Assembly: GCF_949987535.1 (NCBI RefSeq)
Contig: NC_080079.1
Span: 51,695,000-51,758,999, forward strand
Source: Balaenoptera acutorostrata
Lineage: Eukaryota; Chordata; Mammalia; Artiodactyla; Balaenopteridae
Direction of reading: 5' to 3'
DNA length: 64,000 nt
Shown here: in pieces, positions 44,961 through 57,378 of the stretch
How positions within the stretch are numbered: position 1 is the stretch's first letter
Layout of the letters: each line of letters opens with the position of its first letter
Position numbers and translations under genes: made by a program
The notes under the pieces: generated by a model
What the model was told of the DNA's origin: nothing
Database searches by the model: none
The model's input: the letters and a program-made list of their open reading frames with translations, nothing else

Positions 44961-47900
44961 AAAAACAAACTGTGGAAGTAGGAAATTATATTCCTAGGCT
45001 ATGTTAACTGTCAAACCTCCACTGTCTTAGATGAGCTAAAAAATGCCTTCATAGCTGCTGGAAGGATCTTGGGCTGGAATCCCAGGACCCCAGAGCCAGC
45101 TCTGAAGGGCTCACTGGGTCACTGTGCCCACCTTCTGCATAGAGCCAAAGGCTCGGGGAAGGCTTGGCTGAATCTACCAGCCTTGTCTCCAGCCTGACTT
45201 TCCAACAGCCACATTCCAAGGCATTGATGCATAGTAAGTCAATGATTAGAAGTTAGGAATACATTTAATATCATAAATGGACCAGCCCGATCAAGGTACT
45301 TCAACTCATTAAAGAGGTGAAATCCAGTATTTGTTCTTGTTTTGTTTTAATGCAGAACACAAATCTATGGTACCACTTTTCATCTTTCAGACTTTATGAA
45401 ATAAATGTCAATAATCTGTTTGTAAACAGCTCACTGCCTATTGCTCCTGATCTCACATAACATCCTCCTTAACTCCCCTCAGCCCCCTGGGAAGTAGGGA
45501 AAGGACAGGACTGGGAGACGTAAGAAAGGATGAGTTGGTATGAACAGTGGCAAAATAGCCACTCTAGAGCTCTGTTGTGCCACTTAGCCAAAGCATTCGC
45601 AGGTTCCTGCAGGAAGGTGTCTGGTTCACCCTTCTTTCTCTGTGAGGAGCAGCTGATGGCACACGGTTGAGAAGAGGCTAGATTCCTGCCAATAGTCTGT
45701 CTTCCCAAGAGACTGGATAAAAATCCTCAGCAAAAAGAAGTAGTTAATATAAATAGGAAATGACAGATGTCCCAAAGTGTGCGAGATCTCTGGCATAGAG
45801 TTGAGGGGGTGGAGGGTAGAGGGAGAGGCGTAGAAATGCCTTCTCAATGGAAGTAGAGACGAGGCAAGAGGCTGAGCTACAGAGGAAGGAGCTGAGCCAA
45901 GAGCAGAATGGGAGAGATGCTCAGACTCAAGAAAGGCAGAGGATGAGCCTATGACAGGAGGGGAGAGAAAGAGAGGAAATTCTTGGATCTCTTGGAGGCA
46001 GATTTTTGATGTATCTGGCATCTCCCACATATGGAGAAGCCAGAACTTTTGGATAAGCAGCATAGAATAAGAAGGTGGACACAAAATTATTAGGGGCTGC
46101 ATGGAAAATTGGTTCTGATCCTATGAGGAAGAGTTATAACTGTGGGGAGGTTATGGGGCGTTCATTCTGCCTGGAGCAAGAAGAGGGTCTATATAGAGGG
46201 GGTATAGCCATGGTGGATGGCATGTTTGGGCTTCTGATACTGGCATCCAAAGTGTTCCTGAGAATATGGTCCTACCTAAGAAGCTTTCTGTCTCATACAG
46301 GGGCTGCGACATACCAGGAAGATTGGGGAGACATCTGTAAGGTCCAGGAAGTTGTGCTGGAAACTGATGAACTTGGGAAGCCCAGGGAAGGTTTTGGTGG
46401 TGCATTTTACTCAGCATGAGGCTAAGAGAAGAGGACCCAGGAAGCCGTGGGATGCTGAGGAAGTGAGGAAGGGATGTTGGGGATGGGGAGTATTTTATAA
46501 GGCTAGAGCTCCATTGCAGTTGCAGTTTCTGAGTTAGCCCACATATAAGAGGTGGCATATCAGCCAGCCTCTCCAGGTCTTCCCTGTTCTGGCATCGTCA
46601 GGTAGACAGGGACCAGCCACATGCTTCTTGAAGCAGACATAAGAGCTATGGTAGTAAATGTAGTCCCTGTTTACAAATAGGGAGATGAGTGTCTGGGGTC
46701 ATTCAGCAACTCAAGAAGGAGAACTTCTCTTTTCCTGACTGCCTTCCTGGTTAGCAGGGATTTGCAGCTGAGACATTGCCAGCATGCCTTCCATATGTTT
46801 TCTGCCTTCTCAGCTTAGGCAGCGGGACTATAAATGCAGCTTCCTTCATGGATCTGTGCTCACCTGTCACTTAGCCCAAACTGGGGCCACAGATGCCTGT
46901 GGCTTGACGGATCCAAGTGCCCCATTAAAATGGCCATGCCAGGCTTTTGTCAGAGCTGGTTTCCACTCGAGGTGGGCCAGCTTATTTCTTTCTCCTTCTT
47001 GGAACATCACTTGAAACGTAGAAATGAACTTGATCTTAATTCTTTCTTCAACATGACATGCCCTTTTGAAATTGTGCAAATAACAATGTCTGATTGTCAT
47101 GTTGAATTGCAAGCACGGGTATGAAATGCTCCAGAGTCGGACAGAAGCCAAATATTAGGTCACAAGTCAACACTTTGCTGAGAAACTCGGTTACTAAGAG
47201 GTGGAAAATTTATATCTTTTCATGAGAAAACGTGTTTGCCAGCAGGAAAAAATTTCAAAGACTGTTATCTTCCCTTGTGGAGGGAGAGAGATGAGTGTAA
47301 TTTTGCAACCTGGGTCAACGCCCTTTAGGGACTCCTGAAATTGACTTGGCCAAGGAAAGAGGCTCTGAGGTAATATTTGGATTGTTCCCTGAGGTGAATG
47401 TCAATGGGTGGTATGGTCTATGTCATTTCTTACAAGGTCGTCGGGTAAAATTGTGTGAATGGCTAGGAGCAGTCTATTCCTGGCAGGGGGAGGCCGTGCT
47501 CTACCCACAAATCCTTCAGATGGAAAACTCCTGATGAGAAAATAAGCCAGCTTGGCCCGTGGGCATCTAGGGTCCCAAAAGAAGCAATATCGTGATGAGC
47601 TTCATCTAAGCAGCTATGGCATTCTCCAGAGATTCTCAGTGGACACAAAGACAACTGAATAAAGGCAGGAAAAGGGAATAACAGCCCTGCTGACAGTGCC
47701 ACAAAGCTTGTAGCTTGCCAGCTTGGCCTGTTGTTACCTGTGATGTTTCAGCCCTGCCACTGCCCCAGACTGGGGTCCTCCAGCGTCTAGTGTGAGCTGT
47801 GGTAGGAGAGAAGAAAGCATGAGGTGTCTGTATGTTCACTAGAGAATTAAAACCAGGCTCTTGGCTGCATTAAGAACATCATGCTCTATTTTAAGCTGGC

Positions 47901-48135
47901 CGAGTGACAATGTCTAGTTTGCATCTTCCAAAAATCAAAGCAGCTCACATTACTTCTGAGTGCCTAAACTCCAGGCCAAGTCAGGATTATGGCGCAGGAT
48001 AGAACTGAATGTCTGCTATGGATGGGTGTGATGGAGTGGGACTTCAGCTGTGGCCACAGGCAAATTCTGATGGAATAATTTGCAACCATTGCATGGATAT
48101 AGAAACACTGACACCAGAAACCTCCTCCATGTAGA
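44961..48135. other. Unassigned intronic sequence
   Basis: 45780-46440 is purine-rich and could be old L2 (- strand), but no motif anchors it. Minus-strand frames at 45626-46102 and 46151-46558 follow from this purine bias. Otherwise nothing recognised. Confidence 0.45.
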
Positions 48136-48137
48136 TG

Positions 48138-48235
48138 CATGTGCGTGTGTTTGTGCACATGTATGCACATATATGTGTGTGCATATAAATGTGTGTGTGC
48201 TTATGTATGTGCATGTGTGTTTGTGCACACTCTTG
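48138..48235. repeat. TG-rich alternating tract
   Basis: ATGCATGTGCGTGTGTTTGT, then CACATATATGTGTGTGCATA and GTGTGTGTGCTTATGTATGT. Confidence 0.78.
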
Positions 48236-48239
48236 TGTG

Positions 48240-49022
<783 letters not shown>

Positions 49023-49109
49023 TAGGCTCGGTCAGTGAGAACACGCTGGCAGCCCCCGTGCTCTAGTTGGGGTTTAACCAGCCTTCAGGAGATGAGAGCC
49101 AACACAAAT

Positions 49110-49440
49110 TTGTTTATTCATCACGTTTTCCTCAGTGCCGACTATGTACCAATACATGCTGCTCTCCACCCCTGTCCCCAACTAGTCCTGTGCCAGGTCC
49201 TGGAAGAAAAAAGAGGAAGTATGTGTAACCTTCCCATGAAGCTGCATGGTCTCAGTGGGAGCTGTGATGTGAGTAGGCGATGTCAGCACAGGGCAGTCAG
49301 TGAGACAGAGAGGATATTCTGGGGGTGGAGGAGGACAAAGAAGGGCATCTGACCAGACCCAGAAGACCAGGGAGGACTTCCCAGAGAAGGTGACACCTGA
49401 GGCCTGAAGGTAGAGTAGGAGTTAGCCAGACGGGCCTAGT
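49110..49440 (-). repeat. L2 3' region, - strand
   Basis: GTTTATTCATCACGTTTTCC, then GCCGACTATGTACCAATACA, and later GGGAGGACTTCCCAGAGAAG and ACACCTGAGGCCTGAAGG, reversed L2. Confidence 0.6.
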
Positions 49441-50289
49441 AATTTAAAATTAAATGAAAGATTAACTGGATCTGGCAAGGGCCCAATAATAACTTCTTAA
49501 GATAAATGCAGGGTGGGAAGAGTCAGTATGGAGACGTGAAAAACTGGGGCCAGAGAAGCAGATTGACTCCATATTCACCTGCACAGGGGCTGAGGGAGCA
49601 GATGCTACCCACTGGGGCAGGACAAGGACCTGGCCCTCACTGCCCACCTCCTCCCCATCCTTTCCGGATCAGCTCCTAGTAATTAATACTAGCGATGGGG
49701 CATGTTGGGGGAGAGTGGGGGGAAACACTGTGTAGACAGGAGTGTTTTGGCCTAAGCAAAGGCACGTGGACCCTGTCCACCAGAAATTAATATGTGTGTC
49801 TAGTTTGCATTGGCCTCTTAAGCTTCCCAGATGATTTTCTGGTGCAAGTCCATCCTTTGAACTTGATCTTCTCTGGACTCCTGGGCATGATTGAGTTTCC
49901 AAGTGCTCAGTCTGGACACCTGGTCGGCCTCCTTGAGGAAGATAATCTCTCATCATCCCACCCCCATTTCTCGCTTCCCCACAGGAACTTACCTTAGTCC
50001 TTGACCAGGTTACCTGGCCTCACAGAGAGGATGGAGGTGAACAGCATGGGTGAGCTCAGTGGCCTTTTCCCAGCAGCCAGCCTGCTAACAGGGGCTCTTA
50101 TCCCCAAGGATGTCTAAGCCCACCACTCATACATGTCTGTGGGGTGACATCCTGGTGGGTGAAGGAGCAGAACTAGAGCTCTGCCTTGGTCCACCAAAAT
50201 CCAAACTGTGGCGGAAGTGTCCCGGTGAAAAGGCCGGCATGGCGCTGAGGCTTAGAGGCAGCGCCCTGTTATCTGATGAACACATGCTT
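49441..50289. other. Unassigned intronic sequence
   Basis: Nothing recognised. Confidence 0.5.
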
Positions 50290-50450
50290 TCCAGCACTGA
50301 GGAGCGTCCACTTGGAGGGGTGAGAATTATTAAAGATCATTCATTTCACATCCTGAAGCTCAGAGAGGGTAATGTGTGCTGAGGGCAGCTCAGCCAGCTA
50401 CTGGCGGAGTTGGGAGGAGAAGGCAGGTCCCCTGAGCCCCAGTGCTGTGC
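50290..50450 (-). repeat. Probable MIR, - strand
   Basis: CTGAAGCTCAGAGAGGGTAA, CAGCCAGCTACTGGCGGAG and a CAGTGCTGTGCCCATG end. Confidence 0.45.
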
Positions 50451-51714
50451 CCATGTTGCTGTCGGATCTCTGAGCCCTACTGCGTCCCTCCTCCCACCTC
50501 CCAGATGTTGACTGGGCTCTTCTGATCAAGAGCACCTGAGCCTAAACCCCATCAGGGAGAGGCCTAGGAGGAGGGCCTGCAACCCATTCATTCAGTGGCT
50601 TGTTTGCAGAACTGGGAAAAGGGGTAGAACTAATTAAGTTCAATGAGGCTTTGGGGTTTTCTGTAGAACTTAATCAAGTATACATTCCATGCCTCCCTTT
50701 GCTGCCTGGAGCAGAGAGGGATGACACAAGAGAAGGAGGAGTAGTGATTTATCAATTGCTCGGATTAAAGGCATGAAGAAGGGATGGCTTCTCTCCAGGG
50801 TATATAAGACAGTGGTGTTCTTGAAGTTTACCCTACTTGTTTTTCTGAGACAGGATGCTCAGGGCATTCCCCAGGCCATCAGCCTGTGAGCACCTCTCTG
50901 AAACAGACGGTAAGGGAGCTTGTGGGACGAACGCAGCAGCAGCAGCACCACCAAGACAGCTAATGTGCCCCAACACAGTGCTCACAGAAGCACAGCGTCC
51001 CCAGTGTGGAAAGCTTAGGGTCCCTGTGCACTCAAACCGCTCAGAGATCCCCTGAAAGTCTGCTGAACACACTGGAGAGAGGAGAGAGCCTGGTTCTTGG
51101 CTGGATCTTGCAACGAACATGAATGAATGTGGCTAGTCCAGTTTCTGTGTTATTCTGGCAGGAAGTGATTAATTACCCTTTGCTTTCATCAGAAGGCCAC
51201 ATGCTCTAGGACTGTAAGTAAATGTCCCCAGTAGGCTCTGCTGGCCTCCTGAAGTATTGTCACTGGTCTCTATGTTTTAGCCTTTCCTGGGCTGGAAGCA
51301 TCCCCCCACCTCCCCTACCTGGACACATGGGTACCTACTTGGGGGGAACACTCAAGGATTCAGGTTTCCAACTTTCTGCTGCCAACGGTTCTTTAAGAGG
51401 CTCCATTATATGATGCATGCAGAACTGTGGGCTGCCCTTAACTGGGTCATGCCTGAGAGGAGGAAGGGGGCAGGTCCAGGAAGCAATGCCCCATGCCATT
51501 GACAGAAAGAGAATCCTGTGTAAATAGCAGATCCCAGTCTTATCTGGAACTGCTGTAGCCTTCCTTCCCTGAGTCCCAGGGACTCAAAAGTTATTTCCTT
51601 GAATACAGATATGTTCCCTTGTTTTGGCAGAGGACTGGGTCTTTAGGCTACAACTTATGTGTGTGTGTGGGACTGTGGTTGAGTGCCATAGCCCTTTTAT
51701 GGACCATGGCGTGC
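50451..51714. other. Unassigned intronic sequence
   Basis: Contains a short (GCAGCA)-type run at 50933-50952. Nothing else recognised. Confidence 0.5.
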
Positions 51715-51800
51715 AGAGTAGTCATTCAGCAAATGTTTAGCAACTTAATAGCCATTTATAGAGCACCTACTATGTCGCAGCCTCCACAACTATTGACTAA
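51715..51800 (-). repeat. L2 3' end fragment, - strand
   Basis: ATTCAGCAAATGTTTAGCAA and GAGCACCTACTATGTCGCAG. Confidence 0.48.
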
Positions 51801-52264
51801 AGGAAAGCACCTGCAATTATATCTGTCTGCAAAATAGGACACCTGGCTTCAGGAAGTGGCTATTATCGCTCTGGCTTACTCATAGGCAGGAGTAGAGATT
51901 ATTATGGTGTGCATTAGCTTAGCCTCATTCCAGGAGTCATTTTGTGGCCGTGACTTGTTTTATCTTTCCTCTGTTGCTTACATATTTAAATTTTCTTTTG
52001 GATTGGCTTGTTTGTTTTTATTTTATTCTATGTTTTCCTATAAATTGCCTCACATTCTTCCTGGAATAATATTGGGCATAAAAATGCATACAATTATAAG
52101 GAGCAGGAAGAAGGGAAGCGTCAGCAAAATGAAGCCTCCTGCAGTTAATGAGCGGAAGAGTGGGCATCCGGCCCTCTGGCCCCGCTCTTGTTGGAGTCTC
52201 ACCATCCCCTAGGCTGGAGCTGACCCTCAGAGAGGAGGCTGACTGCGCTTAGCAGCTTGGTGTT
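51801..52264. other. Unassigned intronic sequence
   Basis: T-rich near 51950-52050. Nothing recognised. Confidence 0.5.
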
Positions 52265-52480
52265 CTGGAGAGAGCGTGGCCTCCCGGGTCAGCGTGACCC
52301 AGCTCTGAAGAGCAGCTATGCCACTTGCTAATTGCAACTGGTGGCAAGCCATCTAGATTCTGAGCCTCAGGTCTTCCATCTGTAGACATAAGAACTACTT
52401 TGCAGGCTATTGTGAGGAATAAAACAGTGTAAAACGATCAGTCCCTGCTGTGTCCTCAATAAAAGGCAGCTTGTGTCCAT
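52265..52480 (+). repeat. MIR SINE, + strand
   Basis: GCCACTTGCTAATTGCAACT, GAGCCTCAGGTCTTCCATCT and TGTGAGGAATAAAACAGTG in MIR order. Confidence 0.73.
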
Positions 52481-52783
52481 ATTGGATGGGTAGGGCTGCT
52501 GGTCAATATGACGCCAGAGTGTGGTGACACACCGACCAGCTTTAAGGAGCTCTTCTTGCTTGCTAGCTCGTGAGCTGAGTGGTCCCACGTGTTCCCGCTT
52601 TTCATTTGCTTGTGATAATTCTGTGAGGTAGGTGCTTTCGTTACCGACCTGGGTCCTTGGACTCCTGAATCAATAGAAATTGATAAGAGGCCAGACAAGG
52701 AATTCAGGCAAGGCTTCACTGGGACTCGTGCTACAGCAGGAGGGAGCAAAAACAAGACAAAGGTCCCTTGCTCACTCCCCAAG

Positions 52784-52860
52784 GGTGGGGAGGGGGGCAA
52801 GCTTGTACCTTAAATGGGGTAAGGGTGGGGGCGGATGGGTGGGTCTGGCTGGAGGGCTGG
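52784..52860 (+). other. G-rich stretch with G-quadruplex potential
   Basis: Several G runs of at least 3 lie close together: GGGTGGGGAGGGGGGC near 52784 and GGGGTAAGGGTGGGGGCGG plus GGGTGGG from 52816. The sequence pattern meets the usual G4 rule; no structure is shown. Confidence 0.6.
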
Positions 52861-53789
52861 CTTAGGTGGTCTGCCCACCTCCTTGGTGGTGCTGTGTGCA
52901 GGGATCGTGTGCAGTACCCAGCTTTTGCTCCCTGAAACTTAGAAGCAGTAGTTCGTTTGTGGCCCTTTTGTATCTTACTCTTCATAATTGCCCCGACTGC
53001 ACATGCATGCAGTTATTTTCAGTCCGTTACAGTTTCTCTGTGTTCTGTTGCTCCAGCAGACATTTGTCCAGGTACAAGTGCAAGCACTCCGCCAAAGGGT
53101 CCCAGGTCCCAGCCTTTCTCACTTTGGTTATGATCTCAGATTTTAGTGATACAAAAGCTAAAGTTGAGAGGTTTCCTAACATGGCTAGTGTGATGGCAGA
53201 GTCTGGGTTTGACTGGTGTCCATCAGAGCAGAATCTGTGGCAATAGATAAAAAGCTCTGCTGCTTCTCCATGGTGAGCCAGTAGCCCAACCACGAGTCCT
53301 CTTGAATGCCCTGAGGTCCTGCATACCTAGCCCTGGGGTTCCTGTAACTGCCAGTAGAGACTTACGTAACGGCCACTCAGCATGAGCCAGTGGACGTACA
53401 GACATGCAGCTTCCCTAACACGTCCAGAGCCACTTGGAGGTGGTGGGACCCTGCAGCTGCCCAGTTAATCACGGCATGTGCCACAGAAGAGGCCTGTGGC
53501 ATACCAAGTGCGACCCCAAATGCCTGTGTAAATCATGCCTTTATCTCAGTGACCAAGCTGAATTCTAAGTCTTTTGTGCTGACTTGTGCCCTGGCCACTT
53601 AGCCGACATTATCTCATTATCTCACCACAGCCATTTTAGTTCAGGTTAGTTTTCATGATTCAGTTCATACATTCGTACATTATCGATGCAACAAATATCC
53701 ATTGATGGCTCAAGTTGTGCTGGCCATTGTGCTTGCTCAGGGGAAGCCATGGAGATCCAAAGGATCTACTCAGCTAGCGGTAATCATGG
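52861..53789. other. Unassigned intronic sequence
   Basis: Nothing recognised. Confidence 0.5.
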
Positions 53790-53880
53790 GTCAGTCTTGC
53801 AATGATGAGGAAGCCAAGCTTAGCAGGGGCGAGTCACTTGTCCGAGGACACCCAGCGGGGATTGGTGCAGATTCTTTGCA
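53790..53880 (-). repeat. Possible MIR fragment, - strand
   Basis: TGATGAGGAAGCCAAGCTTA and GAGTCACTTGTCCGAGGACA resemble the reversed MIR core. Confidence 0.45.
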
Positions 53881-54470
53881 CAGAGCCAGGCTGTACCCAG
53901 CCAGCGAGACGCCATGCTACGCTGGCCCCTAGATGCTGGCAGGGCAGGGCACCCCCTCTGGGCTCTCTCCCTCCCTCTCCGCAGTCACAGCCCATGATTG
54001 TTACTGAGCTCAGCTTCAGCCTGTGGTCACAGCTGGCCTGCAATGCAGGTCCAGGGCAGAGTCTGCTCAAGTGGCCAGTTGGCCTTGAGCTTCTCCTGAC
54101 CATCAAGAACCACTGCTCTTGAACTGTGCATACCCAGAGGGCTCAGAGAGGCCACCGTGGGTATTGTCAACTGAACAGATGACCATGGACCAGGCCAAAA
54201 GAGCCCCGCCTCCACAAATAAAAAAGCTTGGGTGTGAGGAGCCCGGGGGCCGCCAGCTACCACTGGTTCACTGTCCAGACCCCTGGATTACAGGAAGAGT
54301 CCATGAAATACTACAACAAAGGAAAACTGCCATCCAGACACCAACCTGGGGAATACGGGAGCAGGGGGGTTGCCCCAGCTCTGTGAGCAGGATTAAAGCC
54401 AGGCTCCCTCTCGTACCTTCTCAGAGCCCACATTCTTGGCTCTGCCTGTTTCATTAACTTCAACTCACAT
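53881..54470. other. Unassigned intronic sequence
   Basis: Nothing recognised. Confidence 0.5.
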
Positions 54471-54486
54471 CCTCCTCCTCCTCCTC
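54471..54486. repeat. (CCT)n microsatellite
   Basis: CCTCCTCCTCCTCCTC. Confidence 0.8.
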
Positions 54487-54574
54487 AACCACCATCTACA
54501 GCCTCACTTGCCACATTTTAGCTTCTCATACACTCACCCTAGACAAGACTTTCAACCATGGTTCTAGTCTCAGG

Positions 54575-54780
54575 AAGGCTCGTCCTCTTCCTTGTTGAAT
54601 GCCGTCCTTGCCAACCACAAAATGACCTTGGCAAGATATTTCACCTCTCTGTGCCTCAATATCCTTCTCTGTAAAAATGGGACCATGGAAGTAGCCTTCT
54701 CAAAGGGTTGACATGAGAATTAAACACTGTCAAGCACTTAGGCGATTTCCTGGCACATAGGTGTGCTAAACCCCTGCGAG
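54575..54780 (+). repeat. MIR SINE, + strand
   Basis: ACCTTGGCAAGATATTTCAC, TCTGTAAAAATGGGACC, TTGACATGAGAATTAAACAC and TTCCTGGCACATAGG in order. Confidence 0.75.
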
Positions 54781-55390
54781 CTATTTCATGCTTACCTTTC
54801 ACCTCCTTGATGAGGTCTCCCCTCACTCTCCAGTCCAGGCCACCCTCCCAATGGGCGCCTTTCTTAGCACTTATACTTTCATTTCGTTGTATTGATCACA
54901 GCTTCTGACTCCACGTTGATTGCTCTAATTGTTTCAGTGTCCGGGTAAGTATCTCTAGACCAGGACTCCCCAGCCTTTTTGGCATCAGGGACCAGTTTCA
55001 TGGAAGACAAGTCTTCCATGGACCGGGGTCGGCGGGGATGGTTTCGGGATGATTCAAGCACATTACTTATTGTGCACTTTATTTCTATTATTATTACATT
55101 GTAATATATAATGAAATAGTTATACAACTCACCATAATGCTGACAGGAGGTGGAGCTCAGGCGGTAATGCAAGCGATGGGGAGTGGCTGTAAATACAAAT
55201 GAAGCTTCACTCACTCACCCGCCACTAACCTCCTGCTGTGGGGCCGGGTTCCTAACAGGCCACGGACCACTACCAGTCCATGGCCCAGGGGTTGGGGACC
55301 TCTGCTCTGGACCATACTCTCAGCAGTGTTGAACATCATACTTGGCACAATGCAGATGCTCCTCAAATGAATGAATGAATGAATGATTTG
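54781..55390 (+). repeat. L2 3' end, + strand, split by a hAT element
   Basis: The left piece (54781-54960: CCTTGATGAGGTCTCCCCTC, TTCTTAGCACTTATACTTTC) and right piece (55313-55390: CATCATACTTGGCACAATGC, then (GAAT)n) join as one L2 3' end with its typical GAATGA repeat. Confidence 0.68.
54961..55304. mobile_element. hAT-type non-autonomous DNA transposon with both ends
   Basis: Left end CAGGACTCCCCAGCC and right end (reversed) CAGAGGTCCCCAACC are terminal inverted repeats. 8-bp target-site duplications CTCTAGAC (54953-54960) and CTCTGGAC (55305-55312) differ by one base. The body contains GGACCAGTTTCATGGAAGAC, GGTGGAGCTCAGGCGGTAAT and GGGTTCCTAACAGGCCACGG, a family common in mammals. No transposase remains. 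Confidence 0.92.
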
Positions 55391-55539
55391 ATGAATCCTA
55401 GTGGGAGAGACTTAGGATATAGTTATTGACATTTGAAAGAAAGCCTTTCTGCGGGTCCACAGTCTGAGTGATTGCGTCATGCATTTCTGTATTTCCTGAT
55501 TTTATCCTCAGAGCTTGTCCCAGGATCCCATGTCAAGGG

Positions 55540-56320
<781 letters not shown>

Positions 56321-56325
56321 TAGAG

Positions 56326-57365
56326 CGGGTACAGCATGAACAGCGCCTTCCCTACCCTGCCCCGCCCATGTGCCTCCACCCTGACCTGGAGAGACCAGCT
56401 GTAGGGTAAGAGAGGAAACCGCATTCCTTCCTGGTTCTCTTTGGTTCATCAGTGGTCATGGGCCCTGCTTTCCCAGCATGGGAGGGAGGACCGGCCCCCG
56501 CCCCCCATCATCCATTCTCCCTCTCTTCCTCCTCCTTGCAGGGCCCAGCCTTGCCCACGCCCCTCCAGGCACACCCAGCACAGGGACCACTGTGGCTCTG
56601 TTCTGACTCTAGGTTCTGGGCACATTTACTTCCCCATGGGTACCAACTACAAGCTGATTCTGCCCTCCACACTTCCTGTTCTTTGGGTTTTGCTCATCTT
56701 CAAGCTCGATTTTTTTTTTCTTGTCTGTAGAGTATTCATGAAGTTCTCCTGGAGCCAATGCCTCTAGGGAAGGGTGGCAAGGAGCGTCATTTGGTAATGA
56801 TGCTCTCCTGGTCGAAACCTGCACACAGGCACTGTAGCACAAGCCCAGCCACTCCACTGTAGGGCTGTCACTACCTGATACATATACCTCAGCTAATTCT
56901 TGAATCATAGCTCCACTTAAAGATGATGTTGATACAAACAGGGGTAAATTTCAAACAAGAAGCACTAAAGTAACCAGAACCAGCATTCAAAGAGGCAGCA
57001 TCACCATGGCCACCATCTCTGCAGCCTGGAAAGGCTAGCTCACCACAGCCCCATACATCAGTCTGTAACAGAGCCCCTGACATGACTGGGAGTGAGGACG
57101 GACCCTCCATTCATACCAGGCAGTGAGCTCTCTGTCATCACGCTTAGATTTTGCTGGAAAGAGCTTGCTGTTTGACTCAGCATGTCTGAAATATTCTGAG
57201 GACTTTCATCTTCCTCTCATGCTATCTGTATACCTTCATGTAAGGCCATGCAAGGCCGGAGTCTCCCACAGACTCAGGTGTCTCCTGTCACCCCTGGGCC
57301 ATATGAGAGGAGGAAGGAAGAGATTTGAGGAAAACCCACTGACAGGAACAGTTAATGGTCCTGTC
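56326..57365. other. Unassigned intronic sequence
   Basis: Nothing recognised; only short open frames. Confidence 0.5.
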
Positions 57366-57378
57366 CCAAGCTTCTTTT

